64,000 nt of DNA from UBA1563 sp041671545 (GCA_041671545.1 JBAZBI010000004.1:1-64000); one strand, 5' to 3'; shown: positions 26,978 to 36,833, counted from the first letter of the stretch. The notes: generated from the sequence alone by a model not told the origin. Translations and numbers: made by a program.

Positions 26978-27001
26978 TAATTCACTACAAAGCACGCTAC
27001 C

Positions 27002-28438
27002 ATGATCAAAACTATATTATTTGCCTTTCTCCTTTTTACTACTGGTTTTTCACAAAATATATTTCATAAATTGAATTTGTACTGCGAAGAGTATCAAAAG
27101 AAAAATTCTCTTCCTTCCCTTTCTGCCGGATTAATTGAGAATAATAAAATCGTTTGGACTAATTATACAGGGACAGCTGATTTAGAAAATGATGTCCATG
27201 TAAATAAAAATTCGATGTACCGAATTGCTTCTATCTCTAAAACCATAACCGCTGTTGCCATAATGCAGCTTGTAGAAAATGGAGAAATTCAACTTGATGC
27301 AGACGTAAGAAATTATTTAACTTATTTCCCACAAAAACAATGGGGATTTACGGTTCGCCAACTTCTCAACCACACATCAGGAATTAGAACTTATAAAGAC
27401 AATGAAGAATTTAACAGCAAAATAAATTTCAAATCTATTCATGATGCAGTTGTGTATTTTGGAAAGGATTCGCTCGATTATCAACCGGGGACAAAATATG
27501 TCTACTCGACTTTAGCTTATAATTTGCTCGCTGGAATAATAGAAAAAGTTTCCGGTCTTTCATTTGAAGAATATTTACAAAAAAATATTTTCGATGTTGT
27601 GGGAATGAATTCAACGCGACTTGATCTCTACAACAGGATAATTTCAAACCGGGTAAAAGGGTATTATAAAAATTCTTCACGTGAGTTCGAAAATTCTCCT
27701 TTAGCAGATTTAACTATTAAATTTCCCGGTGGTGGGATTCTCTCAACGGTTGAAGATTTATTAAAATTCAGCAATGGACTTCTGCAAAATAATTTGATAA
27801 AAAAGCAAACACTTGATACCATGCTCACAGAAACGGTTTTAGTAAATGGAAGAAAAATACAGTATGGTCTGGGCTTAGATTTTGGAGTTGATAAATATGG
27901 ACGAAAGTTCTTCGGACATTCTGGTGGAGGAACCGGTTTTATCTCTAGAATAATGTGTTATCCGGAACAAACCGTTGCAACTGTTCATTTAATTAACTGC
28001 CGTGATAGAAATATTATAAATGTTTCAGAAGAAATTGCCGGAATATATTTTGGAGAAAAAGTCTCCTTCCCAAAATTTTCTTTAGGCGACACTCTCACCA
28101 AAATAACAGTTAAGGTTTCGATCGATTCAGCTTTAACATTTTGGGAAAAAGTTGAAACTGAAAAAGAGACTAGTTTTGTATTGTCGAGCAATGAGATCCA
28201 AGATTTTGGAAATGATCTGCTAACTTTAAATAAAACTAAAGAAGCTATTCTGGTTTTTACCAAATTAACGGAAACAGACACAGCTTTTACTCAGGGATTT
28301 TTGAGCTTAAGTGAAGCATACAACCGGGAAGGAAATAAAGGATTAGCGCTGCGTAATTTGAAGAAAGCTCAAAAACTAAAACCAAGTGATTCGGGAATTC
28401 AAGCGCAAATTTTGCAAATTGAAAAAGACCAAAAATAA
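27002..28438 (+). CDS. Serine hydrolase, beta-lactamase class C/EstB-like, with C-terminal TPR
   Basis: A 478-residue exported hydrolase. Signal peptide about 1-18 (TTGFSQ). Nucleophile motif SxxK at 77-80 (SISK). The YxN position reads YST (in YVYSTLAYNLL), and the KTG-like box is HSGGGTGF (about 305-312). The helical tail from about 400 holds TPR-like repeats (LSLSEAYNREGNKGLALRNLKKAQKL). The family includes esterases, D-aminopeptidases and peptidoglycan-active enzymes, so true beta-lactamase activity should not be assumed. It stands alone after the clpP terminator. Confidence 0.85.
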   Translation: MIKTILFAFLLFTTGFSQNIFHKLNLYCEEYQKKNSLPSLSAGLIENNKIVWTNYTGTADLENDVHVNKNSMYRIASISKTITAVAIMQLVENGEIQLDADVRNYLTYFPQKQWGFTVRQLLNHTSGIRTYKDNEEFNSKINFKSIHDAVVYFGKDSLDYQPGTKYVYSTLAYNLLAGIIEKVSGLSFEEYLQKNIFDVVGMNSTRLDLYNRIISNRVKGYYKNSSREFENSPLADLTIKFPGGGILSTVEDLLKFSNGLLQNNLIKKQTLDTMLTETVLVNGRKIQYGLGLDFGVDKYGRKFFGHSGGGTGFISRIMCYPEQTVATVHLINCRDRNIINVSEEIAGIYFGEKVSFPKFSLGDTLTKITVKVSIDSALTFWEKVETEKETSFVLSSNEIQDFGNDLLTLNKTKEAILVFTKLTETDTAFTQGFLSLSEAYNREGNKGLALRNLKKAQKLKPSDSGIQAQILQIEKDQK

Positions 28439-28550
28439 TTTTCTTTTTTTATAGATGAATACAAAATATCCGCTCGATTTTTCTAATTCATCTTGGCTCC
28501 CCCTTAATTTTTCTTTAACTTTGAGATAAGAAAATCAAAAACCAAAAGTG

Positions 28551-29723
28551 ATGAATAAAAAGAAAATCGTAATTGTTGGTCCTGCTTATCCTTACCGTGG
28601 AGGTAACTCGCTTTTCATCGGACATCTGAATGATAAACTATCGTCACAGTTTGACGTTACGATCTTAAATTATACGCTTCTTTATCCTTCTCTCCTTTTT
28701 CCAGGAACAACACAGTACGATAAAAGTAATGTAACGGTAAAACCGGCAAAGACCGAGAGGATCGTGAATTCAATCTCTCCTTTTTCATGGTTAAAAACTG
28801 CAAAAAGAATTAAACAAATAGCTCCTGATTTAGTTGTGTTCGATTGGTGGCATCCGTTTTTTTCTTTTTGTCATTTTTCAATTTCTTTTTTTCTCGGACA
28901 ACAATACAAAAACAAAGTCCTTTTTATCACCGAAAATTTTATCTCACATGAAGGACATTTTGTTGATCGGCTGTTGACTAAAATTGGTTTGACAAATGCT
29001 TCAGCTTTCCTTTCTCTCTCCGAAAAAGTTGAAAAAGATTTGATAGCGATTTCAAAACATCGAAAGATTTATCGTTCAGAACTTCCGGTGTATGATTGTT
29101 ACGACCTTCCTGAAAGTAATGATAATTCAGTTGAATCGGTTCCCAGCTCAAGTAAAAAAGATTTTGGTTTTGCCGAGGATGATTTTGTTTTACTTTTCTT
29201 CGGTTACATTCGAAAGTATAAAGGGCTTGATCTTCTTCTAAAAGCAATGCCGAATCTGATAAAAGAAATTCCAAACATAAAATTGTTGGTTGTGGGTGAG
29301 TCGTACGATGAATTTTCATTTTATGAAAATATCGTCACGAAGCTCAACATAACCAGCCATGTTAAAATGGAAAACAGATTTGTTGCCAATGAAGAAGTGG
29401 CAAAATATTATTCATCATCTGATCTGGTTATTCTCCCCTACCGTAGTGCTACCCAAAGTGGAATCCTTAATGTTGCGTACGGCTTTCTTAAACCTGTACT
29501 AGTAACTAATGTCGGGGGATTAGCAGAATTTGTGGATGACAAAAAAACAGGAATCATTGTTGAGCCTGAATCTCCAGATGCAATTTGTAATGGTGTTTTA
29601 GAATTTTATTCTTTACAAAAAAGTGTGAACTTTAGTGAAAATATCAGCAATAGAATTTCACAGAATCAATTTTCATCAATCGCACAACTCTTTGATAAAA
29701 TTATTTCGGATACCCAATCATGA
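28551..29723 (+). CDS. Glycosyltransferase, GT4 family
   Basis: A 390-residue GT-B fold glycosyltransferase. The N-terminus KKIVIVGPAYPYRGG is typical of GT4. The C-terminal donor site shows the LLFFGYIRKYKGLDLLLKAM block and the later E-x7-E-like region (PYRSATQSGILNVAYGFLKP...). It probably transfers a sugar during envelope polysaccharide or LPS synthesis; donor and acceptor unknown. ATG 28551 is preferred to the adjacent GTG. Its stop overlaps the next start (ATGA, 29720-29723), so the two are translationally coupled. Confidence 0.88.
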   Translation: MNKKKIVIVGPAYPYRGGNSLFIGHLNDKLSSQFDVTILNYTLLYPSLLFPGTTQYDKSNVTVKPAKTERIVNSISPFSWLKTAKRIKQIAPDLVVFDWWHPFFSFCHFSISFFLGQQYKNKVLFITENFISHEGHFVDRLLTKIGLTNASAFLSLSEKVEKDLIAISKHRKIYRSELPVYDCYDLPESNDNSVESVPSSSKKDFGFAEDDFVLLFFGYIRKYKGLDLLLKAMPNLIKEIPNIKLLVVGESYDEFSFYENIVTKLNITSHVKMENRFVANEEVAKYYSSSDLVILPYRSATQSGILNVAYGFLKPVLVTNVGGLAEFVDDKKTGIIVEPESPDAICNGVLEFYSLQKSVNFSENISNRISQNQFSSIAQLFDKIISDTQS

Positions 29724-30832
29724 TCTTAAAAACCGACTGCAAACATTTCCCGGGTGATAGACCTTGCATGTTCAATAAAACGTTTGGAACAATGTGTGAC
29801 GATTGTGGAAATTACACTCCAATTGGCTTCAAGATTTTGATCATAAAATTTGATGCAACAGGAGATGTTCTGAGAACAACTTCTCTACTTCACGCAGTTA
29901 AGAAAAAATATCCCGAATCACATATAACATGGTTCACAAAAAAGAATGCACAACCTATCTTCGCAAATAATACATTGGTTGATGAGGTGCTGGTTTTAGA
30001 AAATGAAGCCACAATAGCAAAACTTTTAGCGATGAAGTTTGATTTACTTATACATCCCGACGCTTCAACTCAAAGCGGAGCTTTTGCTTCTTGGATCAAG
30101 GCAACAAACAAAAAAGGTTTCTATCTCGATCAAAAAGGGAAAATTCAACCTTTTAATGGCGCTGCTATCGAATGGTTGGCGCTCGGCGCTTTTGATCAAA
30201 AGAAAAAGATCAATGAAAAAACTTACCAGCAAATTCTTCACGAAATTTGTGAACTTGAATATGAGAAGGGAGAAATAATTCTCTCTTTAAGCGAGGATGA
30301 AAAGAAATTTGCAAATGAATTTTCTGAAAATTATAAGCTTAACAAGTTTAAATCGATTATCGGACTCAACACAGGTGCCGGTTCGCGATGGCAGTTTAAA
30401 CAATGGGGATTACAGCAGTACGTTCAATTAATTAAAAAAATCAAGGAACACTCGGATGCAGTTGGCATTCTGCTTTACGGTGGAGAAGATGAAAAAGAAA
30501 GGAACTGTTATTTAGCCGAACAATTTCCAACAGTGATTAATACCGGTGCAAATAACAGCCTTCGTCAATTCTTCGCGTTAGTTGAACTTTCGGATATTTT
30601 TATTACGGGTGATACTTTGGGGCTTCATATAGCAACTGCTTTACGAAAAAAGATTATTTGTCTCTTCGGTCCAACTTCCTCGAATGAGATAGAAGATTAC
30701 GGAAGAGTTACAAAAATTTCACCAAAACTTGATTGCCTTGTTTGCTATAAAATGCGGTGTGACTTTTCTCCAAATTGTATGGATTCGATTTCAGTTGAAA
30801 TGGTTTTTGCTGCAATTAAATTCAATGAATGA
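29720..30832 (+). CDS. Glycosyltransferase family 9 (heptosyltransferase-like)
   Basis: A 370-residue GT9 enzyme. After a Cys-rich N-terminal segment (Cys7, Cys16, Cys26, Cys29, possibly zinc-binding) comes the GT9 start KILIIKFDATGDVLRTTSLL. The second domain has GLNTGAGSRWQFKQW and the sugar-nucleotide site GDTLGLHIATALRKKIICLFGPT. Another Cys cluster lies near the end (CLVCYKMRCDFSPNC). The family adds heptose or similar sugars to the LPS core on the cytoplasmic face. It overlaps the GT4 gene by 4 bases, so both likely act on one glycan. Confidence 0.88.
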   Translation: MILKTDCKHFPGDRPCMFNKTFGTMCDDCGNYTPIGFKILIIKFDATGDVLRTTSLLHAVKKKYPESHITWFTKKNAQPIFANNTLVDEVLVLENEATIAKLLAMKFDLLIHPDASTQSGAFASWIKATNKKGFYLDQKGKIQPFNGAAIEWLALGAFDQKKKINEKTYQQILHEICELEYEKGEIILSLSEDEKKFANEFSENYKLNKFKSIIGLNTGAGSRWQFKQWGLQQYVQLIKKIKEHSDAVGILLYGGEDEKERNCYLAEQFPTVINTGANNSLRQFFALVELSDIFITGDTLGLHIATALRKKIICLFGPTSSNEIEDYGRVTKISPKLDCLVCYKMRCDFSPNCMDSISVEMVFAAIKFNE

Positions 30833-30865
30833 GCAAAACTAAGAATCTCTTAACAGAATCAGCTG

Positions 30866-31813
30866 TCATTCCCCTTTTAGTTTTAGCACAATTTGTTTCT
30901 GTTCTCTTGCAACAACATATTGATGAACGTGCTGGGAGGATTTAAATAAATCGATCACATTCCCCTTATTTTTATTGCTTTCAGTAGATGTTGCTTTTAT
31001 ATCGGAATCCGTTTTAGCATGCTTCAAGAACGAAGCAAAACTCTCACTTTTACTTTCCCTTTTTTGATTCGTATTTCTATTGTTGGTATGATCATTCATG
31101 GAGTTTGAAGATTTTCTTTTCGGCGATAAATTCTTGGCTCCAGGCATTGGAAGATATGTAAGCTTCTTCATCTTTTGGGCATCGAAATTATTGTCTTCTT
31201 CAATCAGATCATTTCGAACTTCTTCCACAGTCACTTTTTTAAATCGTTGAATTGGTTTAACCGGCTCCACTCTTATCTTTTTCACATCACTAATTTTTTG
31301 CGATGCATCAAAATTAATATCATCAAACGCAAAAATGAGTTCGGCAAAAACTCTATCGTTTTGCCATTTTGCTTCGGCCACTTCAAGGTCAAAAGCATAA
31401 ATTTCTTGATAATTTGGTTTCCCAAAACTACTGATTTGTGAAAGAAGTCCTACCTGTTGAATTCTAAATCTAACATCTGTAATGTCATTGCTCTTTACAT
31501 ATTCTTCTAATTCTTTAACTGCAAAGATGGGATCAAAATGAACGATCTCTTGCTCACCGTTAATAGTTATCATTACACCATATTTTATAATGTCTGTTTT
31601 GAACGAAGCTAAATTTGTCAAAAGGCGATAAACTATTACTGATTTAGGATCGCTGGAATTTATATAACGACACACTTCATTAAAATGGATAGGGATAACA
31701 TGCTTAACTTTATCGTCTTTGTTGATGAGACAAAAATTCTTATCAAAATCGAATTTATTCTCTGAATAAATGAAGACGTCATTTTGTTTAATATCTAGAG
31801 TTTCAAGAATCAT
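30866..31813 (-). CDS. Hypothetical protein
   Basis: A 315-residue protein that I do not recognise. Residues 1-190 look like a mixed alpha/beta folded domain. Residues 190-285 are charged, low-complexity and probably disordered (many K, N, S). It ends in a short helical tail. No signal peptide or membrane helix, so it is cytoplasmic. It is convergent with the GT9 gene and divergent from the M24 peptidase, so it is a single-gene unit. Confidence 0.6.
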   Translation of the reverse strand: MILETLDIKQNDVFIYSENKFDFDKNFCLINKDDKVKHVIPIHFNEVCRYINSSDPKSVIVYRLLTNLASFKTDIIKYGVMITINGEQEIVHFDPIFAVKELEEYVKSNDITDVRFRIQQVGLLSQISSFGKPNYQEIYAFDLEVAEAKWQNDRVFAELIFAFDDINFDASQKISDVKKIRVEPVKPIQRFKKVTVEEVRNDLIEEDNNFDAQKMKKLTYLPMPGAKNLSPKRKSSNSMNDHTNNRNTNQKRESKSESFASFLKHAKTDSDIKATSTESNKNKGNVIDLFKSSQHVHQYVVAREQKQIVLKLKGE

Positions 31814-31922
31814 ACTATTCCAAGAAGCTTTATGGACAATTTCTGTTTTTGTTTTTCATTTTTGTTTTTGAATATTGTTGTACAAAAATAAACAATTTCC
31901 CAAATAATACTGGAAGTTTCTT

Positions 31923-33113
31923 ATGGCACTAAATATCACAAAAATTCAAAATATTTTGAAAGACAGAAATATCGATGGATGGCTACTTTTTGATTTTCGA
32001 GGTTCAAATGATCTGGCTCTTGAAATTCTTGGAATTAAAAAAGAATCTCACCTTACACGAAGATTTTTTTATTTCATTCCCAAAACCGGAACTCCGAGCA
32101 AAATTGTAAATGCGATTGAAGAACACAATTTAGCACACTTACCGGGGAATAAACTCTCATTCTCAAGTCACAATTCTTTGCGGGAGCATTTAGCAACCAC
32201 GCTCTCCGGGAGCAAAACAATTGCAATGGAATATTCCCCAATGAATGCTATTCCTTACCTTTCCAAAATAGATGCAGGAACGCTGGAACTGGTTAAAACT
32301 TTCGGCGTTGAAATTGTCAGTTCAGCAGACTTAATAACACAGTTTACAGCTATATGGTCACCGGAACAGTACGAAGAAAACGTTCCTGTTGCCAAGGAGC
32401 TAGTTGAGACAGCAAGTGATGCGTTTAACTTCATTAAAAATAAAATCTTAGCCGGGGATACTTTAACAGAGTATTCGGTGCAACAATTTATTATGGACGA
32501 ATTTAAAAAGAAGAACTTAATAACAGATTTTCCACCGATCGTTGGTGTTAATGAAAATAGTGCCAACCCACATTATGCTCCCGATGAGACTGTCTTTAAA
32601 GAAATTAAGAAAAACGATTTTGTACTAATCGATCTCTGGGCAAAAAGACCTGATGATTCCTCTGTCTGGTCAGACATAACCTGGGTTGGATTTGTCGGGG
32701 ATTCTGTACCTGAAAAGTATTTAAAAATTTGGAAAATAGTCAAGAACGCAAGAGATGCCGCATTCACACTTGTAGACAAGAGATTTAGAATGAATGTTCC
32801 GGTTTATGGATATGAAGTCGATGATGCATCTCGCAAAGTGATTGAAGATGCCGGTTATGGAAAATATTTTATCCACAGAACGGGACATTCGATTACAACA
32901 ACACTACATGGAAGTGGTCCACATATGGACAATTACGAAACAAAAGATGAACGTCGCTTACTTCCATCAACTTCGTTTTCTATCGAGCCTGGAATTTATT
33001 TAACTGGAGATTTCGGAATAAGAAGTGAGATCGATGTTTTTATCCACCCTGATGGACTTGTTGAACAGACCAGTGGCATTAAACAAGAAGAAGTCATTGC
33101 AATTTTGAAATAA
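31923..33113 (+). CDS. M24-family metallopeptidase (Xaa-Pro aminopeptidase-like)
   Basis: A 396-residue creatinase/aminopeptidase-P fold enzyme. The N-terminal creatinase domain (about 1-150) is followed by the pita-bread domain. Metal ligands are visible: Asp in LIDLWA, Asp in WSDITW, His in HRTGHSI, Glu in SIEPGIY and Glu in RSEIDVF. It probably cleaves X-Pro peptide bonds in the cytoplasm. Standard length. It stands 69 bases upstream of a peroxiredoxin gene in the same direction and may be co-transcribed. Confidence 0.9.
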   Translation: MALNITKIQNILKDRNIDGWLLFDFRGSNDLALEILGIKKESHLTRRFFYFIPKTGTPSKIVNAIEEHNLAHLPGNKLSFSSHNSLREHLATTLSGSKTIAMEYSPMNAIPYLSKIDAGTLELVKTFGVEIVSSADLITQFTAIWSPEQYEENVPVAKELVETASDAFNFIKNKILAGDTLTEYSVQQFIMDEFKKKNLITDFPPIVGVNENSANPHYAPDETVFKEIKKNDFVLIDLWAKRPDDSSVWSDITWVGFVGDSVPEKYLKIWKIVKNARDAAFTLVDKRFRMNVPVYGYEVDDASRKVIEDAGYGKYFIHRTGHSITTTLHGSGPHMDNYETKDERRLLPSTSFSIEPGIYLTGDFGIRSEIDVFIHPDGLVEQTSGIKQEEVIAILK

Positions 33114-33182
33114 GAGAAAGATATAATTCACAAGTTTGGAACGATAATTCTGTTTTATTGGTTTTCCTGAAAAAAGGATTAT

Positions 33183-33698
33183 ATGAAAACCATAAAATTA
33201 TTTTCGATCATTTCTGCTTTTCTTCTTGCAGCGTGCGGGGGAACTGCGCAAAATATTAAAGAAGGAATGGCAGCACCAAATTTTACTTTGCCGGATGCTT
33301 ACGGAAAAGAATTCTCATTAGCCTCTTTCAAAGGGAAATCACCTGTAATTGTTTATTTTTATCCAAAAGCATCTACACCAGGTTGCACAAAACAAGCTTG
33401 CGGAGTAAGAGATAATATTTCAAAATTTAAAGTAAATGGGATTGAAGTTTTCGGTGTGAGTGTGGATTCAAAAGAAAAGTTAAAAGAGTTTATCGATTCT
33501 TATAACTTGAACTTCCCTCTTCTTTCTGATGAGAAAAAAGAAGTCTCAAAAGCTTATGGTGTTCTAAATGCTTTGGGATTCGATAGCAGAGTTACTTTTA
33601 TTATTGATAAAAGTGGAAACATTGCCAAAATTATTCGTGATGTTGATGTTGAAAAACACGCTGAACAAGTTTACGAATTTGCCTTAAAACTAAAATAA
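33183..33698 (+). CDS. BCP/AhpC-TSA-type peroxiredoxin lipoprotein
   Basis: A 171-residue thiol peroxidase that reduces hydroperoxides. The peroxidatic Cys68 and resolving Cys73 sit in PGCTKQACGVRD, the atypical two-cysteine BCP spacing. Unlike cytoplasmic BCP it has a lipoprotein signal with lipobox LAAC at Cys18, so it works in the periplasm on a membrane anchor. AAAAAGGA precedes the ATG. A two-way hairpin follows. Confidence 0.92.
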   Translation: MKTIKLFSIISAFLLAACGGTAQNIKEGMAAPNFTLPDAYGKEFSLASFKGKSPVIVYFYPKASTPGCTKQACGVRDNISKFKVNGIEVFGVSVDSKEKLKEFIDSYNLNFPLLSDEKKEVSKAYGVLNALGFDSRVTFIIDKSGNIAKIIRDVDVEKHAEQVYEFALKLK

Positions 33699-33710
33699 GA
33701 TTCTTTAAAT

Positions 33711-33741
33711 TAAGACTACTCAAAATTCTTGAGTAGTCTTA
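33711..33741. terminator. Bidirectional hairpin terminator
   Basis: Perfect 13-bp stem taagactactcaa/ttgagtagtctta (33711-33723 and 33729-33741) with a 5-base loop, between convergent genes ending at 33698 and 33754. The T runs are short, so it is best called terminator-like. Confidence 0.8.
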
Positions 33742-33753
33742 ACGTATTTCTAT

Positions 33754-35385
33754 TTAAAGATTAATCGCCGAAGCATGATAAACTTCATAATGAATTTTCT
33801 TTATACCTTCATCGCTTAAATATTCATCAAACGTCATTCGTTTATCTATTAATCCGGTCGGAATAATTTCAATTATCCTGTTTGCGATTGTATGAATAAA
33901 CTGGTGATCATGTGAACTAAATAGTATCGTTCCTTTAAAATCAATTAAGCTGTTATTCAACGCTGAAATAGCTTCGAGATCAAGATGGTTTGTCGGTTCA
34001 TCAAAGACAAGGAAATTTGTACCGGAAAGCATCATCTTGGCAAGTAAACAACGAACACGTTCTCCACCAGATAGAACTTTCGCTTTTTTAAGTGATTCTT
34101 CTCCGCTAAATAACATTCTTCCGAGAAATCCACGGATGTACGTTTCATCGGTTTCTTTTGAATATTGACGAAGCCATTCAATTAAATTTAAATCGACATT
34201 AAAAAATTCAGCATTATCTCTTGGAAAATAGGCAAGTTTAATCGTCGGTCCCCATTCGAAAGTTCCGTTGTTTTGCTCATCTTTTCCTGCTAAAACATTA
34301 AAGAGTGTGGTCTTTACTAAGTCATTTGGTCCAACAAACGCGATCTTATCTCCTTTTTCAACTTTGAAAGTAAGATCGTTTAGAAGTGTCTCTTCAGTAT
34401 TTTTCTTTGTAAGATTAATAATTTCCAATACATTATTCCCTGCTTCGCGTTCAGGTTTAAAAGCAATGTACGGCATTTTACGGGATGAAGGTTTTATATC
34501 TTCAAGAGTTAGATTTTCAAGTTGTTTTTTACGTGATGTAGCCTGTTTTGACTTTGAAGCATTAGCGCTAAAACGTGAAATAAATTCTTGTAATTCAACC
34601 ATTTTAGCTTCAATCTTTTTGTTTGCTTCTTTTGCTTGCTTTGCAGCCAATTGACTGCTTTCTAACCAGAAATCATAATTGCCGGTGTACATCTGAATTT
34701 TGCCGTAATCAATATCTGCAATATGGGTACAAACTTGATTGAGAAAATGTCTGTCGTGGGAAATAACGATAACGGTATTTTTGAAATTTTCTAAAAATTC
34801 TTCGAGCCACCCGATTGAAATAATATCAAGATGGTTTGTCGGTTCATCGAGCAGTAATATATCCGGGTTGCCGAACAATGCTTGCGCCAAAAGAACTTTT
34901 ACTTTTTCATTTCCCGATAAATCTTTCATCAATTTGGAATGTAGATCATCAGCTATTCCTAATCCGCTCAATAATTCCGCAGCTTCTGATTCTGCTTCCC
35001 AGCCTGAAAGTTCAGCAAATTCACCTTCGAGTTCGGCAATTCGCATTCCGTCTTCATCGCTAAATTCATGCTTGGCATATAGTTTATCTCTTTCTTCCAT
35101 TATCGAAAAAAGTTTTTTATGTCCAACCATAACGGCTTTAAGTACTTGATATTCATCAAACTCAAATTGATTTTGGTTTAATGTTGTTAGTCTATTTCCC
35201 GGTGTAATGATCACATCGCCTGAGCTTTGTTCAATTTCTCCAGATAGGATTTTGATGAATGTTGATTTTCCCGAACCGTTAGCTCCGATAATTCCGTAAC
35301 AATTTCCCGGAGTGAATTTAAGATTTACTTCTTCAAAGAGAATGCGTTTACCAAAACTTAAAGAGAGATTACTTGTACTTATCAT
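33754..35385 (-). CDS. ABC-F ATPase, YbiT/YheS-like, with degenerate second Walker A
   Basis: A 543-residue soluble protein with two ATP-binding domains and no membrane part; ABC-F proteins act on ribosomes. The first Walker A is intact (GANGSGKST, 34-42), with signature LSGNE (156-160) and LLLDEPTNHLD. The second Walker A reads GPNDLVKTT (352-360), where two glycines of GxxGxGKT are replaced by Asp and Val, while signature LSGGE and Walker B (FDEPTNHLD) are kept. I recall similar variants in related Bacteroidota proteins, so this may be a subfamily trait. Confidence 0.88.
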   Translation of the reverse strand: MISTSNLSLSFGKRILFEEVNLKFTPGNCYGIIGANGSGKSTFIKILSGEIEQSSGDVIITPGNRLTTLNQNQFEFDEYQVLKAVMVGHKKLFSIMEERDKLYAKHEFSDEDGMRIAELEGEFAELSGWEAESEAAELLSGLGIADDLHSKLMKDLSGNEKVKVLLAQALFGNPDILLLDEPTNHLDIISIGWLEEFLENFKNTVIVISHDRHFLNQVCTHIADIDYGKIQMYTGNYDFWLESSQLAAKQAKEANKKIEAKMVELQEFISRFSANASKSKQATSRKKQLENLTLEDIKPSSRKMPYIAFKPEREAGNNVLEIINLTKKNTEETLLNDLTFKVEKGDKIAFVGPNDLVKTTLFNVLAGKDEQNNGTFEWGPTIKLAYFPRDNAEFFNVDLNLIEWLRQYSKETDETYIRGFLGRMLFSGEESLKKAKVLSGGERVRCLLAKMMLSGTNFLVFDEPTNHLDLEAISALNNSLIDFKGTILFSSHDHQFIHTIANRIIEIIPTGLIDKRMTFDEYLSDEGIKKIHYEVYHASAINL

Positions 35386-35589
35386 TAATTACTTATTCCA
35401 TTTATCTTTTATATAAAATTTGAATTGAAACGGAAAATCCGTTACTTGCGATTTTTGTCTGTTCTTTTGGACCTGAAGAACCCCGAAGGATTTGCAACTT
35501 GTTTGTATGAAAATTTTACGTGAAGTTGAGATTTTTCCGGTTAGAAAATTGAACGCTAAAAAACTTAATTTCGCGGTTCAAATATACGC

Positions 35590-35615
35590 AAATCTGCCAA
35601 ATATCAGGCAGATTT
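35590..35615 (-). terminator. Hairpin downstream of the PepSY-helix gene
   Basis: Stem aaatctgcc/ggcagattt (35590-35598 and 35607-35615), 9 bp with an 8-base loop, about 15 bases past the stop of the minus-strand gene at 35630. No long T run, so termination is likely but not certain. Confidence 0.55.
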
Positions 35616-35629
35616 TAGATTTGAGCTTT

Positions 35630-36199
35630 TCAGATTAGTTTGTAGTAATAGATCACAAGAAAGACGAGCGGAATAAAAATCCCGATAGCTGTTAACCACG
35701 CACCTCTTCCGGTTATTCCATTCTTCCCTTTGATCATAAAGAGACCGGAAATTGCCAGAAATGCGAGAACAATCGCGAAAAGATCTGCGACAAAAGTCCA
35801 TATTTTTTTTGGAGAGTTTAAATGAAGAAAATTTGTTTCGCGAATCACTGCCCTGCGTGTGATCTTCTCTTGATGAATTTCTCCCTTTTTAAGGTTCACC
35901 GTAATGGTATTTCCATCAACAAAAATATTGATTGAATTTGAATCAGGCAGAAAAAAACTTTTTAATTTTCCCTTCTCTCCAACCTTTTCAAGAATATCAT
36001 TAATAAGTGATTCTGATGTCAGCATACTATCGGAAATTGGGTCAATCTTCATAGTTGATTTTTCAATTGAATAATTCGGATTCCAGTCATTTGCATGATT
36101 AACAGCAACACCGGAGATTGCATAGATCACCGTTAATCCAGCTGCAACATACCCAAAATCTCTATGAAGAATTCTTACCCATTTTCGCCACTTGAACAT
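35630..36199 (-). CDS. PepSY-associated transmembrane-helix protein
   Basis: A 189-residue membrane protein: an N-terminal helix (about 15-33, YVAAGLTVIYAISGVAVNH), a periplasmic PepSY-like domain (about 40-125), and two further helices (about 135-155 and 168-187). Similar proteins accompany TonB-receptor iron uptake or ferric reductase systems, though no such gene is beside it here. ATG 36199 is chosen over a TTG at 36202 because AGAGG lies at good spacing. Confidence 0.8.
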   Translation of the reverse strand: MFKWRKWVRILHRDFGYVAAGLTVIYAISGVAVNHANDWNPNYSIEKSTMKIDPISDSMLTSESLINDILEKVGEKGKLKSFFLPDSNSINIFVDGNTITVNLKKGEIHQEKITRRAVIRETNFLHLNSPKKIWTFVADLFAIVLAFLAISGLFMIKGKNGITGRGAWLTAIGIFIPLVFLVIYYYKLI

Positions 36200-36319
36200 C
36201 AAAACCTCTAAGGTATAAAAAAAGGTTGCCGGAAGATATCATTCTGGAAGAGAGAATTCAGAAAACAGAATTAGAACGATATCAATTTTTTTCTGACAAC
36301 CTTATAAAAAGAAAAAATA

Positions 36320-36784
36320 TTATTTAATTACTGCGCCAAGCCCTTTGATTTGATAAAGAGTAACCGGGCCTGTTACTGAAGCCGGATCAAATTTTTTACC
36401 ATGTTCTTTCGCTTCATTTTCCGCTGCTGCAAGCGCTTGTTCTTTGGTCATTTTAATTTCATATACTTGCCCTTCAACTAACGCTGACTTCCCTTTATCT
36501 TCCATCGGGAAAACAATTTCGCCATCTTTTACTTTAATTTTAATTTTTTGGAAAGGTTTATCGCTTGCTAACTCAATCCAGCAACCTCTTTTTTCACAAA
36601 CTCCAACAACGTTTCCTTCAACTAAAACTTTTTTGCCAACAAACTCTTTAGGAGCAGCTAAAATGGCAGATATTTTTGTTTTCTCTTTCAGACTTAACTC
36701 TTTCCCGTACTTATTTCCATCTCCGGCAAAATTATTTGAAACCGAAAAGAGAATTGCTACTGCGATTAAAAATATCTTCTTCAT
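36320..36784 (-). CDS. DUF4920 exported protein
   Basis: A 154-residue protein: signal peptide 1-20 (ending NNFAG), then a DUF4920 OB-like domain with the diagnostic VCEKRGCWIEL cysteine pair. The C-terminal part is helical (EQALAAAENEAKEHGKKF). The family is probably periplasmic and metal- or redox-related; no reaction is established. ATG 36784 has GAAGGA upstream. It is separate from the PepSY gene by 120 bases but in the same orientation, so co-regulation is possible. Confidence 0.85.
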   Translation of the reverse strand: MKKIFLIAVAILFSVSNNFAGDGNKYGKELSLKEKTKISAILAAPKEFVGKKVLVEGNVVGVCEKRGCWIELASDKPFQKIKIKVKDGEIVFPMEDKGKSALVEGQVYEIKMTKEQALAAAENEAKEHGKKFDPASVTGPVTLYQIKGLGAVIK

Positions 36785-36825
36785 AATTTCCTTCTTCTTT
36801 GTTAAACATTTATTATTTGTAACTA

Positions 36826-36833
36826 CAAATATA
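36826..36833 (-). promoter_or_regulatory. Possible -7 box for the DUF4920 gene
   Basis: On the minus strand this reads TATATTTG, an exact TAnnTTTG match, 42 bases before ATG 36784. No well-spaced -33 box is apparent. Confidence 0.35.

Noticed and set aside
27002..28438. Antibiotic-resistance beta-lactamase
   Set aside because: The fold also covers esterases and peptidases, and the YxN position reads YST; resistance is not supported.
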